A stretch of DNA of 64,000 bases from Macrosoma leucophasiata (lineage: Eukaryota > Arthropoda > Insecta > Lepidoptera > Hedylidae): positions 10,141,501-10,205,500 of the forward strand of contig JAWQUS010000032.1 in NCBI GenBank assembly GCA_036365455.1, in the 5' to 3' direction. The position numbers and the translations under genes were made by a program. The first letter of the stretch is position 1; each line of letters begins with the position of its first letter. The notes below the pieces were generated by a model. The model was not told the origin of the DNA. It saw only the letters and a list, made by a program, of their open reading frames with translations, and made no database searches. Shown here one piece after another: positions 42,236 through 53,762 of this stretch.

Positions 42236-42501
42236 CATAAAACAATATCACGATATTAAAATATGTTATACTTTGTTCTTTTTCACGTTATTGTTTTTGA
42301 ATTAATTGTTCTTCTAAAAATAGGTACTATATTTACGGAACGTGAAAGGTATTGTTTTCTATTACAAAAGTTGTGGGTGAACTTGAATATTTGCTGTTAT
42401 TGGCTGTTTGACTCATTGTTAGTTTGTCTGTTTATAATAAGTATTATTGTTAGTAGTTTATTTTGTGCACATAGATACATAGATTATTGCTTAACAAATT
42501 A

Positions 42502-45500
42502 ATGTTAGATGGCAGTGATCAGGATGAATTTTGTTCTTTGCCCTCTTCCTGTGATGGAATATCTAGTAATGGCAGCTTCAAAAGTATTCCTTCTCTTCAC
42601 GATACGTTAAATTGCAACTTCTCAGATGTTCTGAAAATTTTTAATATCGTACATATCAACACCTAAAGTATTCTTGCTCATTATCCTGATATGTTGGCTT
42701 CTTTCGACAATAAAAACATTCACGCTATACTTATTTCCGAGTCTTGGCTAAAACCGTGTTTATCATCTAGCTCATATGCTTTACCAGGGTTCCGCTTAAT
42801 TCGCAATGATCGCGTTGGTCGGGGAGGAGGTGGAGTTGCTATATATCTTCGCTCCCACATACCGTTCTCAATTATTCATATGTCTCCGCAAGTAAGTGAC
42901 ACTGCTGAACATCTCTTCATAGAAATTTTCCTCTCCAACACCAAGATTTTACTTGGTGTTTATTACAGCCCTCATCTCTCAATTACTTATTTTTCCTCTT
43001 TTGAGGGTATACTTGAAGAACTCTTGCCTCGCTATAGTCACACTATAATAATGGGTGACTTCAACACCTGTCTTTTGAAAAGCGACACAAGGGCCTTTCG
43101 CTTCAAAAACATAATAAATGGAGCAAATATGGACATCCTTCCCCTATCTGCGACTCATTTCTTCCCCGGCTGCCAACCGTCTCTTCTTGATTTAATTTTA
43201 GTCTCTTCAATTGATTATGTTGCCAAATACGGGCAATGTCCTGCTGATTCCTTCTCTTACCATGATCTGCTATATGTGTCCTACAAGATCCGTCCACCTA
43301 AAGCCAAGGCTAAAATTCTCCTGCTGCGCAATTTTAGTGGAATGGATATTGACAAACTTCGGGAGGATGCGGCCAGTATTGACTGGTCCGTATTAGATAG
43401 CGTGGACGATATCAATGATAAGATAAACTTGTTTAATTCTCTAATCACTCAGCTGTTTGACGTCCACGCTCCTATTCGGCCGGTCCGAGTTAGACATCTG
43501 CCAGCACCGTGGCTTACGGAAGATATCAGAAAATTAATCACTGAAAAAAACCTAGCTAAGTCTAAATTCAAACAAATTCCTACAGATAGAAATCGCGATA
43601 AATATGTCTCTATTAGAAATCGTTGTAATAAGGTGTGTAGAGATGCACAACGACGCCACATCCATAAATCTGTTTCAAATGGAGACCCTTCAAAAGTTTG
43701 GAGGTTACTAAAAACTCTGGGAATCGGTAAGTCACGCTTTGATAGTTCTTATCTTCTATCAAATAATATCAATCTTGATTTGCTCAATCTACATTTTAGC
43801 TCGTCTACCTGTATTGATGGTATTACTAAAGCAAAAACATTAGATCTACTTTCTACTGCTGCCGTTCCCAACTGTCCCTCTTTTTTCTTTGATCAATTCA
43901 CTGAGCGTGATGTTAAGAAGAACATTCTTGCTATTCAATTCGATGCAGTAGGCAGTGACAACGTTAGCCGTAAGATGATCCTTCCTTTACTTGATATTCT
44001 AATTATCCTACCATCACTTCCTTATTCAATTATTCCATTTCCTCTTGTTCAATTCCTTCTTGTTGGAAAGAGGCACAGCTCATACCCTTGCCTAAAAAGC
44101 CAAATCCTAAATCCTTCTCTGAATATCGTCCTATATCGATTCTCCCTTTCCTATCCAAAGTCCTAGAGCGGTTGGTTCATTATCAAATAAGCGCATTCCT
44201 ATATAAAAACCAACTTTTAAATCCATTCCAGTCAGGGTTCCGACAGGGTCATAGTACGGCTACTGCCCTCGTTAAGATTACTGAGGATATAAGGTTTGGA
44301 ATGGAGCATTAGCAGCTCACCGTTCTGACCTAATTAGACTTCAGTAATGCATTTAATACAGTAGATTTTGACATTTTGCTTGCAATCCTGCGTTCACTTA
44401 ACATATCTCCGACAGTGGTTGATTGGTTTCATAACTACTTGCATGGTCGCCGGCAGCGTATCCGGGTGGACGATATGTTCTCCGCGTGGTGTGATGTTAC
44501 TGCTGGTGTACCACAAGGTGGCGTGTTGTCCCCTTTTCTGTTTTCCGTCTTCATTTCATCTCTCAGCCTCAAATTAATTTCTCTCTACCACCTTTACGCC
44601 GACGATCTTCAAATTTACCAACAGACCAACTTGACTGATCTACCACAGACTTAACTGACTATCAACAATGATCTTGACCGTATAGTAGAATGGAGTCAAG
44701 CTTTTGGCATCTTGGTAAATCCATGTAAAAGCCATCATTGTTGATAGTTCCAGAATGATTTGCAAAATTGACTACGATCAACTGCCACGCGTAATATACA
44801 ATGGTGTTACTATACCTTTTTCGACCACAGTTAAAAAACTTGGCGTGATCATAGACAGTTGTCTATCTTGGACTCCACAGATTACAGAGGTAAGTAGAAA
44901 GCTGTTCGCTGCAGTCGGCACTCTTAAGCGATTGCATAATTTTTTACCAACTTCCGCTTCAAATTGCGCTTGCTCGATCTATACTTCTCCCGATTTTAGA
45001 CTATGCCGACATATGTTATCTTGATCTGACACAAGAGCATTTAAACAAACTTGAGCGCCTTCAAAATCTTTGCATACGGTTCATATTTGGCTTACGCAAG
45101 TATGACCATATTTCTGAATTTCGCTTTCAGCTCAAGTGGCTTCCTATACGACTCCGCAGGAATATGCATATACTTTCACTTCTTTACTGCTTACTTTTTA
45201 TTCCTCACACTCCTACCTATCTCAGGGACCGTTTCCAGTACTGTCATTCCTTAAACTGTCTTACCCTAAGATCTTCCGAAAATCTCCTTCTGCATACTCC
45301 TTCCCATTCTTCTTCCTTTGTTGATAATTATTTCACTGTAGTTGCCGTTCGGCTTTGAAATTCCTTGCCTATTGATATACGTAAAGCTCAAACGCTGGAG
45401 TCGTTCAAAAAGCGGCTCTTCCCTATCTCCTTCCAAATTTCTTTCATAGCCCTGCATCTACTGTTCATTGCATTTACCTTGTCAACTTTCCTTGTATATT

Positions 45501-45720
45501 ATCTTGTGTATCTATATAGTTCTTAGTTTTTAAAGTGTTCACTCTACCTATCGCTATTTTCTTCGACTATCTCTGAAAAGACTAGGTTGTCTGGAAGAAA
45601 TTGCTTTAAGCAATAAGACCGCCTAATTGTACTGTGTCCTTATGTGTCAGTTATTTCTGTATTTATGTTTTTCTTTTGGTGTACAATAAAGAGTTACTTA
45701 CTTACTTACTTACTTACTCC
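42502..45720 (+). pseudogene. LINE (CR1/Jockey supergroup), endonuclease and reverse transcriptase, broken
   Basis: A nearly full-length sister of the LINE at 39816-41870. The frame opens at ATG 42502, meets TAA at 42664, then runs 42667-44166. It encodes an apurinic-type endonuclease (ISESWLKP, GRGGGGVAIYLRS, IIMGDFN, SLLDLILVS, SYHDLLYV) and a linker. A frameshift occurs near 44000. The reverse transcriptase continues in other frames: EYRPISILPFLSKVLERL at about 44130, AGVPQGGVLSPFLFSVF and LYHLYADDLQIY near 44500-44620. Stops follow at 44313, 44331 and 44652, plus further shifts near 44740 and 44990. The 3' UTR ends TTTAAGCAATAAGACCGCC, AATAAAGAG and an (ACTT)n tail near 45695-45719. No ORF1 was recognised. 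Inactive. Confidence 0.93.
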
Positions 45721-45763
45721 AGCAAAGGGGTGCGTTGCCTAGCGCAAAACTTAAATTCAACAT

Positions 45764-45968
45764 AAAAATACGCTTACACTCACAGCCCCACAGTAAGTAT
45801 AAGCCTATGTCGTGGGTGCCGTTGTACATATACAACACATACACAAACACCCAGACCTGAAACAAATATCTGTAGGCCATACAAATATTGGTCCCAGTGC
45901 GGGGATCGAACCCGTAACCCTTCGAATCAAACGGTCATCTCACACCGCTGGACCAACCGGGTCGTCAA
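45764..45968 (-). mobile_element. tRNA-derived SINE (family F), complete
   Basis: The minus-strand head GACGACCCGGTTGGTCCAGC, B box GGGTTCGATCCCCGC, body and GTGAGTGTAAGCG end match 35095-35300 closely over the whole length. Confidence 0.8.
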
Positions 45969-46170
45969 AACTAATAACAGGGGAGGGATTTTTTTTATTG
46001 TTATGCATATGTTTACAGGCTACAGCATTTACGTACCATAAATGTGAAATGTAGGCTATTTGGCACTTTCATAATAATAAAAGCTAAAAGACGCTCTGCC
46101 CGAGCATTATTTCGTGACGTTTTTTAGTGTCGACAGGTACCTTACCAAAATATAGCAACAGAGATGTAAT

Positions 46171-46396
46171 AACACAATTACCATCACATTACATGCGCGT
46201 GAAACCGCAGGCCGGTGCTAGTATTACCATAAATCTACTCGTTTACCCAGTCCAATGAAGTCCGATCCCCAATTTGCTTGTCAAAGGTTCGCCGGCACTT
46301 GCAAATTGCTCTGACTACTTCATACAGGGCGATATGTGAACAGAATAGACTAGGAGTTCTATTGGATCAAAGGCTTTGAATTTGTAATATTTGATT
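46171..46396. repeat. Duplicated segment M, copy 1
   Basis: ACACAATTACCATCACATTA, GGTGCTAGTATTACCATAAATC, TTTGCTTGTCAAAGGTTC and GGATCAAAGGC recur in the same order at 48220-48430. An antisense family A copy follows both, so the duplicated unit probably includes it. Confidence 0.85.
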
Positions 46397-47093
46397 TTTT
46401 TATGTAGTAATAGAAGTAGAAGAACAAACAAGCTTGCAGTTTACGTTGATGTTAATTGATGACTGCAGCCTATCCTACCGTATGGGTAGGATGGGCTGCA
46501 TCTGCATTTTGACCTTGACTCCTGAGGCTTAAGATGTTATGCCTCTGTACCGGAAATTACAGGGGCGAACATTACCAGCGCATACATACATACATTATCA
46601 GCATCTGAAGCGCGCATGGATCAGCGGCTGGTGTAGATCGTAAGCGATCTACTCGGTTAAGCACTACGGGCGCGGTCGGGTAGTGTGATGGGTGACCGCT
46701 AGTGGCAAATTAAATGCGCGTTTCCGTACTTCGGAGGGCACGTTAAGCCGTTGGTCCCGGTTGCTATCGATATATAGCAGTCGTTAAACCTTGTCGGAGG
46801 CCTTATGGGCGGTTTGAAAACATCCGACAGCGGGTTGGCCACTAACCCACCCACCTCCACCAATCCGCATTGGAGCAGCGTGGTGGAGTAAGCTCCAGAC
46901 CTCCCCCCAAAAAAGGGAGAGACTCGTGCCCAGCAGTGGGACGTATAATGGGTTGCCATTATTATATTATATTATTACATTATCAGCTGACCGGAACACG
47001 ATAGTGCTGAACACTACTATTTATCGGCAAGTATATAAGGTAATGCGGTGGTGCCTACGCCCGCAAGCTCCGTCACTGAAGCTCTACCACTAC
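46397..47093 (-). mobile_element. Family A, split by a 5S-like SINE
   Basis: A-tail side at TTTTTTTATGTAGTAATAG; the piece ends near 46590, resumes after the SINE at 46988 (TGACCGGAACACGATAGTGC) and ends GAAGCTCTACCACT. A local rearrangement near 46470-46500 (CCTATCCTACCGTATGGGTAGG) disturbs the GACCTTGG block. Confidence 0.8.
46603..46976 (+). mobile_element. 5S rRNA-like SINE (family B), complete, nested in family A
   Basis: Head: TAGATCGTAAGCGATCTACTCGG, TTAAGCACTACGGGCGCGGT and GTGTGATGGGTGACCGC, the best 5S-like copy. The body and the GTGCCCAGCAGTGGGACGTA end with an ATT tail are intact. ACATTATCAGC is duplicated at 46592-46602 and 46977-46987. Non-coding. Confidence 0.87.
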
Positions 47094-47273
47094 GATCTTC
47101 AATAGATAAGTATTTGGTGGGAATAATGTTTGAAATAAAACTATTTTGATGTTGTTGTTGTGTAAAATATCTCCATTTAGAGCTATTTACTGGATTAATA
47201 AAAAATATATAATATTTCTTTTATATATATAGATTAAGAGTACAAAAATTGTAAACCGGTAAAAAAAATTGTA

Positions 47274-48217
47274 AATTGTGCCCGGTTTTGCTTCGATATA
47301 CCGTTCAGGGCTCATGTCACACCATTTCTTAACAGTCGTTCTTTGCTAAAAATGAGACATCGGCAAAAGCTTCATATGGCGTGTCTTCTTTTTGGTGTGA
47401 TTAAATTTAACATCCCTCCATATCTACATAAAAAGTTATCCTGGATGTCTAGAACCCGTGGAACTCGACAGTGTGCGGTTCAGTTAATGACACAACGCCA
47501 CAGCTCACACGCCTTTAGAGGTAGCTTCCGTTACTCCGCGTCGAAATGTTGGAATAACATTCCACCGCCTATAAGAAACCTGCAAAGTATACATGGCTTT
47601 AAACACTCGATTAAAAAGTTTATATTTCGTCATCAGAAGTCGGAGGAGGATCTTATACATGACACTAGTGTTTTTTGATGTCGCACGGACAAAATAAAAT
47701 ACAGAACTGATGAACTCTGTACTAATTTAGCTTACCTGAAGATAAGGTTAAGTATATTTTATGTTACTTTTTGGTTTTATATTACGCAAGGTATATAATT
47801 TCTAGTGTATATTATTGCTTCCTTTTATTATTTGCACTTTTCTTCATAATATAGTTTAAGCGATAAGATTGTAATTCATAATTGTTCTTCTTTCTGTAAT
47901 TAAAATGTTAATATGTCAAATGTCAAGATTGACAAGACATTGGCATTAGAACTGTACGCAACGGCAACTAACGTTACAACGGTATACTAGTTCTTATAAC
48001 GCCTATTATTTTTGTTTAGTTTCAGACGCTTTGCTGGCGTGATTTAGGTCTTATGTCACAAAATCGGCCCCAATGGAAGACCAGCGCCGCTCGTAAGATC
48101 GGCTTTATGCTGAATTGGGGACCTTTTTGTAACAACTTTGATTTTGTGTTCTTAGTTTTAGTTTTTTTGTTTTTATAAGTTGTTACAAATAAAGTTTTTC
48201 TATTCTATTCTATTCTA
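47274..48217 (+). pseudogene. LINE C-terminal fragment and 3' UTR with TTCTA tail
   Basis: An open frame from 47274 to the TGA at 47676-47678 reads RAHVTPFLNSRSLLKMRHRQ, later FNIPPYLHKKLSW, HSSHAFRGSFRYSASKCWNN and IPPPIRNLQSIHGFKHSIKK. This is the conserved W-N-x-I-P-x-x-I-R end of a Jockey-supergroup ORF2. A 0.54-kb 3' UTR with AATAAAG and (TTCTA)n follows. It is 5' truncated and has no polymerase core. The TTCTA tail also occurs at 15402-15515. Confidence 0.85.
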
Positions 48218-48219
48218 AA

Positions 48220-48430
48220 CACAATTACCTTCACATCACACGCACGTGTAATCGCAGACCGGTGCTAGTATTACCAGAAATCTACTCGTTTACCCAGGCC
48301 GATCCCAATTTGCTTGTCAAAGGTTCTCAGGTACTTTGGAAATACTCTGGCTGCTTCACGAGGGTGATGCGTGAACAGAATTGACTAGAAGTGCTTTTGG
48401 ATCAAAAGCGTAAAAATTGTAATATTTGAT
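48220..48430. repeat. Duplicated segment M, copy 2
   Basis: Partner of 46171-46396. It starts directly after the LINE tail and is followed, after a family D fragment, by an antisense family A copy at 48520-48749. Confidence 0.85.
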
Positions 48431-48467
48431 ATAGGATATATATTTGCAAATATGGGTGTATGTATAT

Positions 48468-48512
48468 ATGTATCTTTACGACAAGTCCCTTGTGGGGTAG
48501 GCAGAGAGGTGG
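48468..48512 (-). mobile_element. LINE family D, minimal 3' end
   Basis: GTATCTTTACGACAAGTCCC and TGTGGGGTAGGCAGAGAGG are a diverged family D 3' end, inserted between segment M and family A. Confidence 0.55.
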
Positions 48513-48519
48513 GTAAGAT

Positions 48520-48749
48520 TTTTTTATATGTAAAGATGGTGGCTAACAAGCGTGCAGTTCACGTTGATGTTAAGTGATGACAGCAGCCTATAAAAACACC
48601 CACACAAAGATCAGAGGTCTAAATGCAGACGCGTTGCCATCCCTGAGACCTTAGTTGTTAGGTATGTCTCTGTGATAAGTTATTACGGGGCCATACATAT
48701 TATCATCTAACCGGAGCACGATTATGCTAAACACTACCATTTGACGGCA
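48520..48749 (-). mobile_element. Family A, 5' truncated and diverged
   Basis: TTTTTTTATATGTAAAGATGG to ACACTACCATTTGACGGCAG. It is the counterpart of 46397-47093 in the duplicated segment, without the 5S-like SINE. Confidence 0.75.
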
Positions 48750-50489
48750 GTCAAAAATTATGAAAACTTTTTTAATACCTACCTAATAAAAATTATACAA
48801 AAACTTTTTTCATTTCCTATAAAATCCTCTTATGGAGGCTTGATAAGCCTAATTAACTATTGTTTGAATAGGGGTCATATAATAATTAATATGAATAATA
48901 ATTTAGAACAAGTTTTTGTTAAGCCATATTTGTTAGGATAGAAGGTATTGAATTGGTCCTCCGTCAGAAGGCTATAACCAGCAAAATAAAAAAAGTAAAG
49001 CCACTTTTGTACTATATGGACGAATATTTCATTTAAAAAAAAAATTAGATAATATTGTATAAATAAGATAATATAAATATACTATTGATACGGTCACAAA
49101 CATTTTACCTAGATAAGGATTTAAACAGGATCTCACAATTATTTACTATAGAGCTGCATATTTGAAAGAAATTCCTTAAATACTTACGATTAGCTCACTG
49201 ATATAATATTCTGATTCGCAATCTAACCAGCAATACGTAGAATAATATATGAGAAAGTAATAGTTATTTGCATTTGGAATAATATCATGTTTCAATTTAT
49301 ATCTTTCAGCGGAGCAAATAGTTGATGGAATTGAATTATGTAAGCTTCGCTTCAGCTCTCAACTGATAGTTGAGTGCCACGATGCCTACATGTACTTTTA
49401 AAAAGTTACCTCGCGACTTTATTCAAATCATATGACTATCTTTGAATGAATAGAATTTGAAATGAGCTGTTGATTTACATGACTTAATAAAACATTTATC
49501 TTAAAACATTGTTAAAATCTATAAGGAAAAGCTAGAAATGTTTACATTTAAGTACGAGGTGATATGTACTCGTAAAGAAAATAAATGTACTGAGGTAACT
49601 TTTTGTAGATATCAAACAATATTTGAAAAAAAAAATGGTTACATGTTACATTACTTCATTTGTAATCAATTTTTCGATATAATCACCATTCCTTTAAGTA
49701 TTTAAGTAGCAAAGGGCATTCATTTTTCTTGTCAATTTGATGTAGTCTCCCGTCAATCCATTCGTGTGGTAGAGGTGGACAAATCCACCACTTTCTTACC
49801 ACTTCGTCGATTGAAAATCTTTTTTCATCCATGTTCAGCTTCAGTGAGGTAAAAATAGTTAAACTAAAGCGTTTTTAACACTTGACGAGAGATTATATTG
49901 ATATTTTAGACGAAACTTATTACCAAAATGACAGCTCAAAACGTACTGACCTTGAACTGATTTGTGGAGGAGGGAAAAGTTATACTATAGGGCAGTACCT
50001 ATACTACCTGTAGCCAACATTTCAAAAAGCTAATCGAAGGATTTGCTTTTGAAACCATGAAACATTTACGTTCTCGGTGCCGCCTATGTATAATTTATAG
50101 TGTTTATTTACAAAATTAAATGGAATATTTTAATAAAAAAAGACCCTTAAGCAAATTTTATGAAATTAAATATTTTTTTTTTTAATTCTAATCGGATCTA
50201 GTCGTTGCGATAAAAAAATTAAAAACATTTGCATACCTTAATGGGGTTTTTACATGTATGCGAACCCTCATATAGAAGACACCTTTTAAGTTTTCCAATT
50301 AGGGAAACTCGTGTATATGTTTTGGGAACAAAGATTTAACTTGTAACACCACGGAGATAATATGAAACATCTGTGACCCATAAGGTGTAGATACACTTGA
50401 TTTTTATATGTCGTAGAACAATATAAATGTAGGTGTAGGCTTTTAATATATACGTGAAAAATTAGAATTATTATAATATATATAATTAT
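48750..50489. other. 1.7 kb AT-rich DNA without recognised genes
   Basis: On the minus strand, ATG at about 49832 opens 43 codons (MDEKRFSIDEVVRKWWICPP...) that look less random than the surroundings, but no family was recognised and it ends in TGA. Otherwise nothing is seen. Confidence 0.35.
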
Positions 50490-52351
50490 AATAAGAAATA
50501 GAAATAGAAATAGAAAATATTTTTATTTCGAATAGAGCGAACTACCTAGAGCGAATAATCATTACATATAGTAAAAGCAAAATCATATATTAATAGTAAA
50601 TTAAAATTATAATTTAAACTACTTGGTTAAAACATAATAATCATAAAATTTTTCAATTCCTTCAATTATAATAAATGAAGAAAAAGAAAAACTTATTCGT
50701 CAAGATCAATGTTATTCACTTAGCAGAGTTCCAAGTGCAGTCACTACTGAGAAGAACTCCGTTACCCAACAAACTCAGTAAGAGCTCTTTTAAATGAGAG
50801 CTTAAATCTAGTACAGTTTTTCGTGAAAGATCAAATAATGTGAACGTCCATAGCATAGATGCAAATAAACTGCTATCTACTAAATGTGATGTAGCCCCTG
50901 CAAACCGGAACAGACCAGTCCCCACCAACAGCACCCGTTCACGAGTATGACGCATGTGACAGCCATTGCCCTCCTCGACCATTTTAGAGGGAAATGAGCA
51001 ACCCGCCACACGACGCCGCCAAAGGCAAAGACATTTAAGCGTGCATGACTGTTCCGGATATGAATACGGTAAAATAAAATATGGAATTCATTTTCAGCCA
51101 GGGTATTCACATTATTCAACCCTTAACAATAGTAGATACTAATTACTGAATACACGAAATCACAGTATCACGAAATAGCCTGGCAGCGATCGCTATAATC
51201 CCAAGACGTATTATCATTAAGATAATCACAGGTCTTATAGTAATTACAGTTATATAAAGGTTCTTTCATTACTTTCTTAAATTTATTGATCGATAGACTT
51301 TGAACGTTTTTGGGGATACTAAGAAAAGAAATGGCTCTAAAATAGAACCCTGTGGGACCCCCATATCCATTGAAGTCCCGGGAGATCCCATTTACATCAA
51401 CACACATATTTCTATTGTTTAAATATGAAGTCATAAGCTCGAGAGCGGTAACTCGAAGGCCGTAGTGATATAACTTTCTGACCAATGTTTCATGCTGAAT
51501 GCAATCAAATGCTTTAGATAAGTCACAGAATACCCCTAGTGCATTATGTGATTTTTCCCAAGCTTCAAAAATGTGTTTGACAAGTTCAACACCTGCATCG
51601 GTAGTTGAACGACCCCTAGTAAATCCAAACTGTCGACAATGTAAAAGTTTATTATGGTTAAAGTGTGCAAGTAGTTGAATTAAAATGAGTTTTTCAAAAA
51701 TTTTACTTAAGACAGGTAGTACAGAAATTGGTCTAAAGTTTGTGGGGTCACTTGTACTACCGGATTTAAATAATGGAATAACTTTCCTATGTTTCATTAG
51801 ATCAGGAAATATACCACTTACAATACTATTATTAAACATAGCCGATAGGTAAGGTGCAATCACATCCATTATTTCATATGCAACTTTTACAGATAAGCCC
51901 CATAAATCAGTTGTGTTCTTAATATTAATAGACTTAAAGGCATGTATAACATCCGCAGTATTATCTAACTTAAAATTAAATATAGTTTTACTTTGATGTA
52001 CATTTTTTTCAATAATGATTCGGCGACGGTAGGCGATGAAATGAGGTCTCCAGTCAAAGAAACTGGAATATTAGCAAATAATGTTTCAAATGCTAAAGCA
52101 ACTTCTTCGTCAGTAGTAACATGTTTATTGTCAATTATTAATTTAAAATCAGAGTTGCGTTCAGCTTGTTTCCCAGTTTCACTATTAATTACATTCCAAG
52201 TCGCTTTAATTTTGTTATTTGAATTTTTAATTTTATTTTTAATGTGAAGTGCCTTGGCTGCAAAACAAACTTTCTTGAATATTTTCGAATATAACATGAT
52301 TTTTAAACGAATTTGTTTGATGTATATATTTGTGCGAATATAATTTATCAT
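50490..52351 (-). pseudogene. LINE (Jockey supergroup) reverse transcriptase with internal deletion
   Basis: 52351-51965 (minus) encodes the linker before the RT (KIKATWNVINSETGK, then SDFKLIIDNKHVTTDEEVA). 51869-51168 encodes NFRPISVLPVLSKIFEKL, a QFGFTRGRSTTDA block and ALGVFCDLSKAFDCIQHETL with the first catalytic Asp. The frame then passes from GYGGPTGFYF straight to SINKFKKVMKEPLYNCNYYK, the C-terminal end. The segment with the catalytic YADD and thumb is deleted. The two parts are in different frames. A 0.7-kb 3' UTR ends in (TTTCTA)n at about 50520-50495. Inactive. It is a family separate from the LINEs at 39.8 and 42.5 kb. Confidence 0.9.
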
Positions 52352-52399
52352 GATTTTTAAATGAATTTGTGTGTGTTTGTTGAACGAAGAAAGCTAGAA

Positions 52400-52545
52400 G
52401 TCACTTCGTTACTAGAGATTTGTACTACCGAATTACCTAATTTACCTAGTGTTCTGGTTAAGTGGTAATACATACATATATAGCTTCATAATTTCTGTCA
52501 CAGATGCATAATAGCTAAGCTCTCGAGAATGTAAACGAGTCTACA
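52400..52545 (+). mobile_element. Family A, strongly decayed
   Basis: ACTACCGAATTACCTAATTT, GTTCTGGTTAAGTGGTAATAC and TAATTTCTGTCACAGATGCATAA keep family A order with many changes. Confidence 0.5.
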
Positions 52546-52699
52546 TTTCTTTACTTTAAATGTATTTAAGAAGAAATATATAGTCGGTCACATAGCCTTA
52601 TTCGTGTGATGAGTCTAATTTGATTGATCGTAATCTTCTTCGATGGTACAAAAATTAAAGCCTACGTTATTAACTTACTATCGATATAAACTTTACTCT

Positions 52700-52978
52700 A
52701 TACGTGTTATCCGTGGGTCGTAGGGAAGTGGCGACCCCAACATCCATATTTCTGCAGAGTACAGGCAGTGAACCGAACAATGGCGATCAAACCATTCCTT
52801 TAGTCATAGTATAGCGGCGGTACTAAATGCAAATTCGCCGGGTGGGCAGCAGAATCCTGCGATATAACTAAGGCCACTTCGATCACCAACTCGCAGGCCA
52901 AACGTGGCGATTATGGCATAACCCTCTGGGGCTTTAGTCCGGCAGTAGAAGTCTTTCGGCAGACATAATGATGATGAC
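52700..52978 (+). mobile_element. RTE-type LINE 3' UTR (family G), best copy
   Basis: AGTGAACCGAACAATGGCGA, GGCGGTACTAAATGCAAAT, GGGCAGCAGAATCCTGCGAT, CTGGGGCTTTAGTCCGGCAG and an ATGATGATG tail. This is the 3' end of an RTE-type LINE. The coding part is absent. Confidence 0.65.
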
Positions 52979-53610
52979 GTGTGAAAGAATGAAAAGTGAA
53001 GGAAGATGAGAGTGGTTTATATAAAAATAAAACAGTGTATGTGCACCTTTACGCTAACAACCCCGAACTTTCGCAGCAATATGAAGTCAACTTCGCTGTT
53101 AAGAGACTATAAAGCGGAGTTGCACAAAATAATTAAGGTACAATTATTATTTTGATACTCCGTGTAAATGAGTTTAGTGTAGAAAATGTGGTTTTGATGT
53201 AGAGTTTGTTAAGAAACAGAATATTAGTTGTTTTCAGAAACTTTTTGCACAAAACTTATACTTTCATCCAAACATAATGATAGATACTCATCTATAAGTT
53301 ATAGAGATATGAATATAGATTCCTTTTCATATGCTTTGATTTCGATACGTGTTATTATTTTTTTTAGTCGTATTTGTCCTTGATCGATACCTTGTAAAGT
53401 TTTGGTTATATCGATCAAAACTTCACCATGGTTTGACACAAAAATGTCTAGCGTCCTTTGTCTTTCTCTCAACTATTTTCATGTTTAATATCATTATAAT
53501 CGGCTCAGCGATTTGGTCGTTAGCATAAATGATGTTGGGATGCACAAAGAATAAAAACTGATGCAGTGTAAAAATAAGTGGCAAAACCATGCCAATCAAA
53601 CATGTAAAAC
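52979..53610. other. Unassigned AT-rich sequence
   Basis: Nothing recognised. Confidence 0.3.
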
Positions 53611-53762
53611 CATGTATGGCCCTGTAATTTCCGGCACAGAGGCATTACACCTGTGGTAACGCATCTGCATTTTATCCTTGGTCTTTGTGTAGGTGTCTAT
53701 AGGCTGCAGTCATCACTTAACATCAATGTAAACTGCATGCTTGTTCCATTACATAAAAAAGA
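53611..53762 (+). mobile_element. Family A, 5' truncated with internal deletions
   Basis: GGCCCTGTAATTTCCGGC to TTCCATTACATAAAAAAG. The CTTAGGCCTCAGGAG segment is deleted. Confidence 0.75.
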
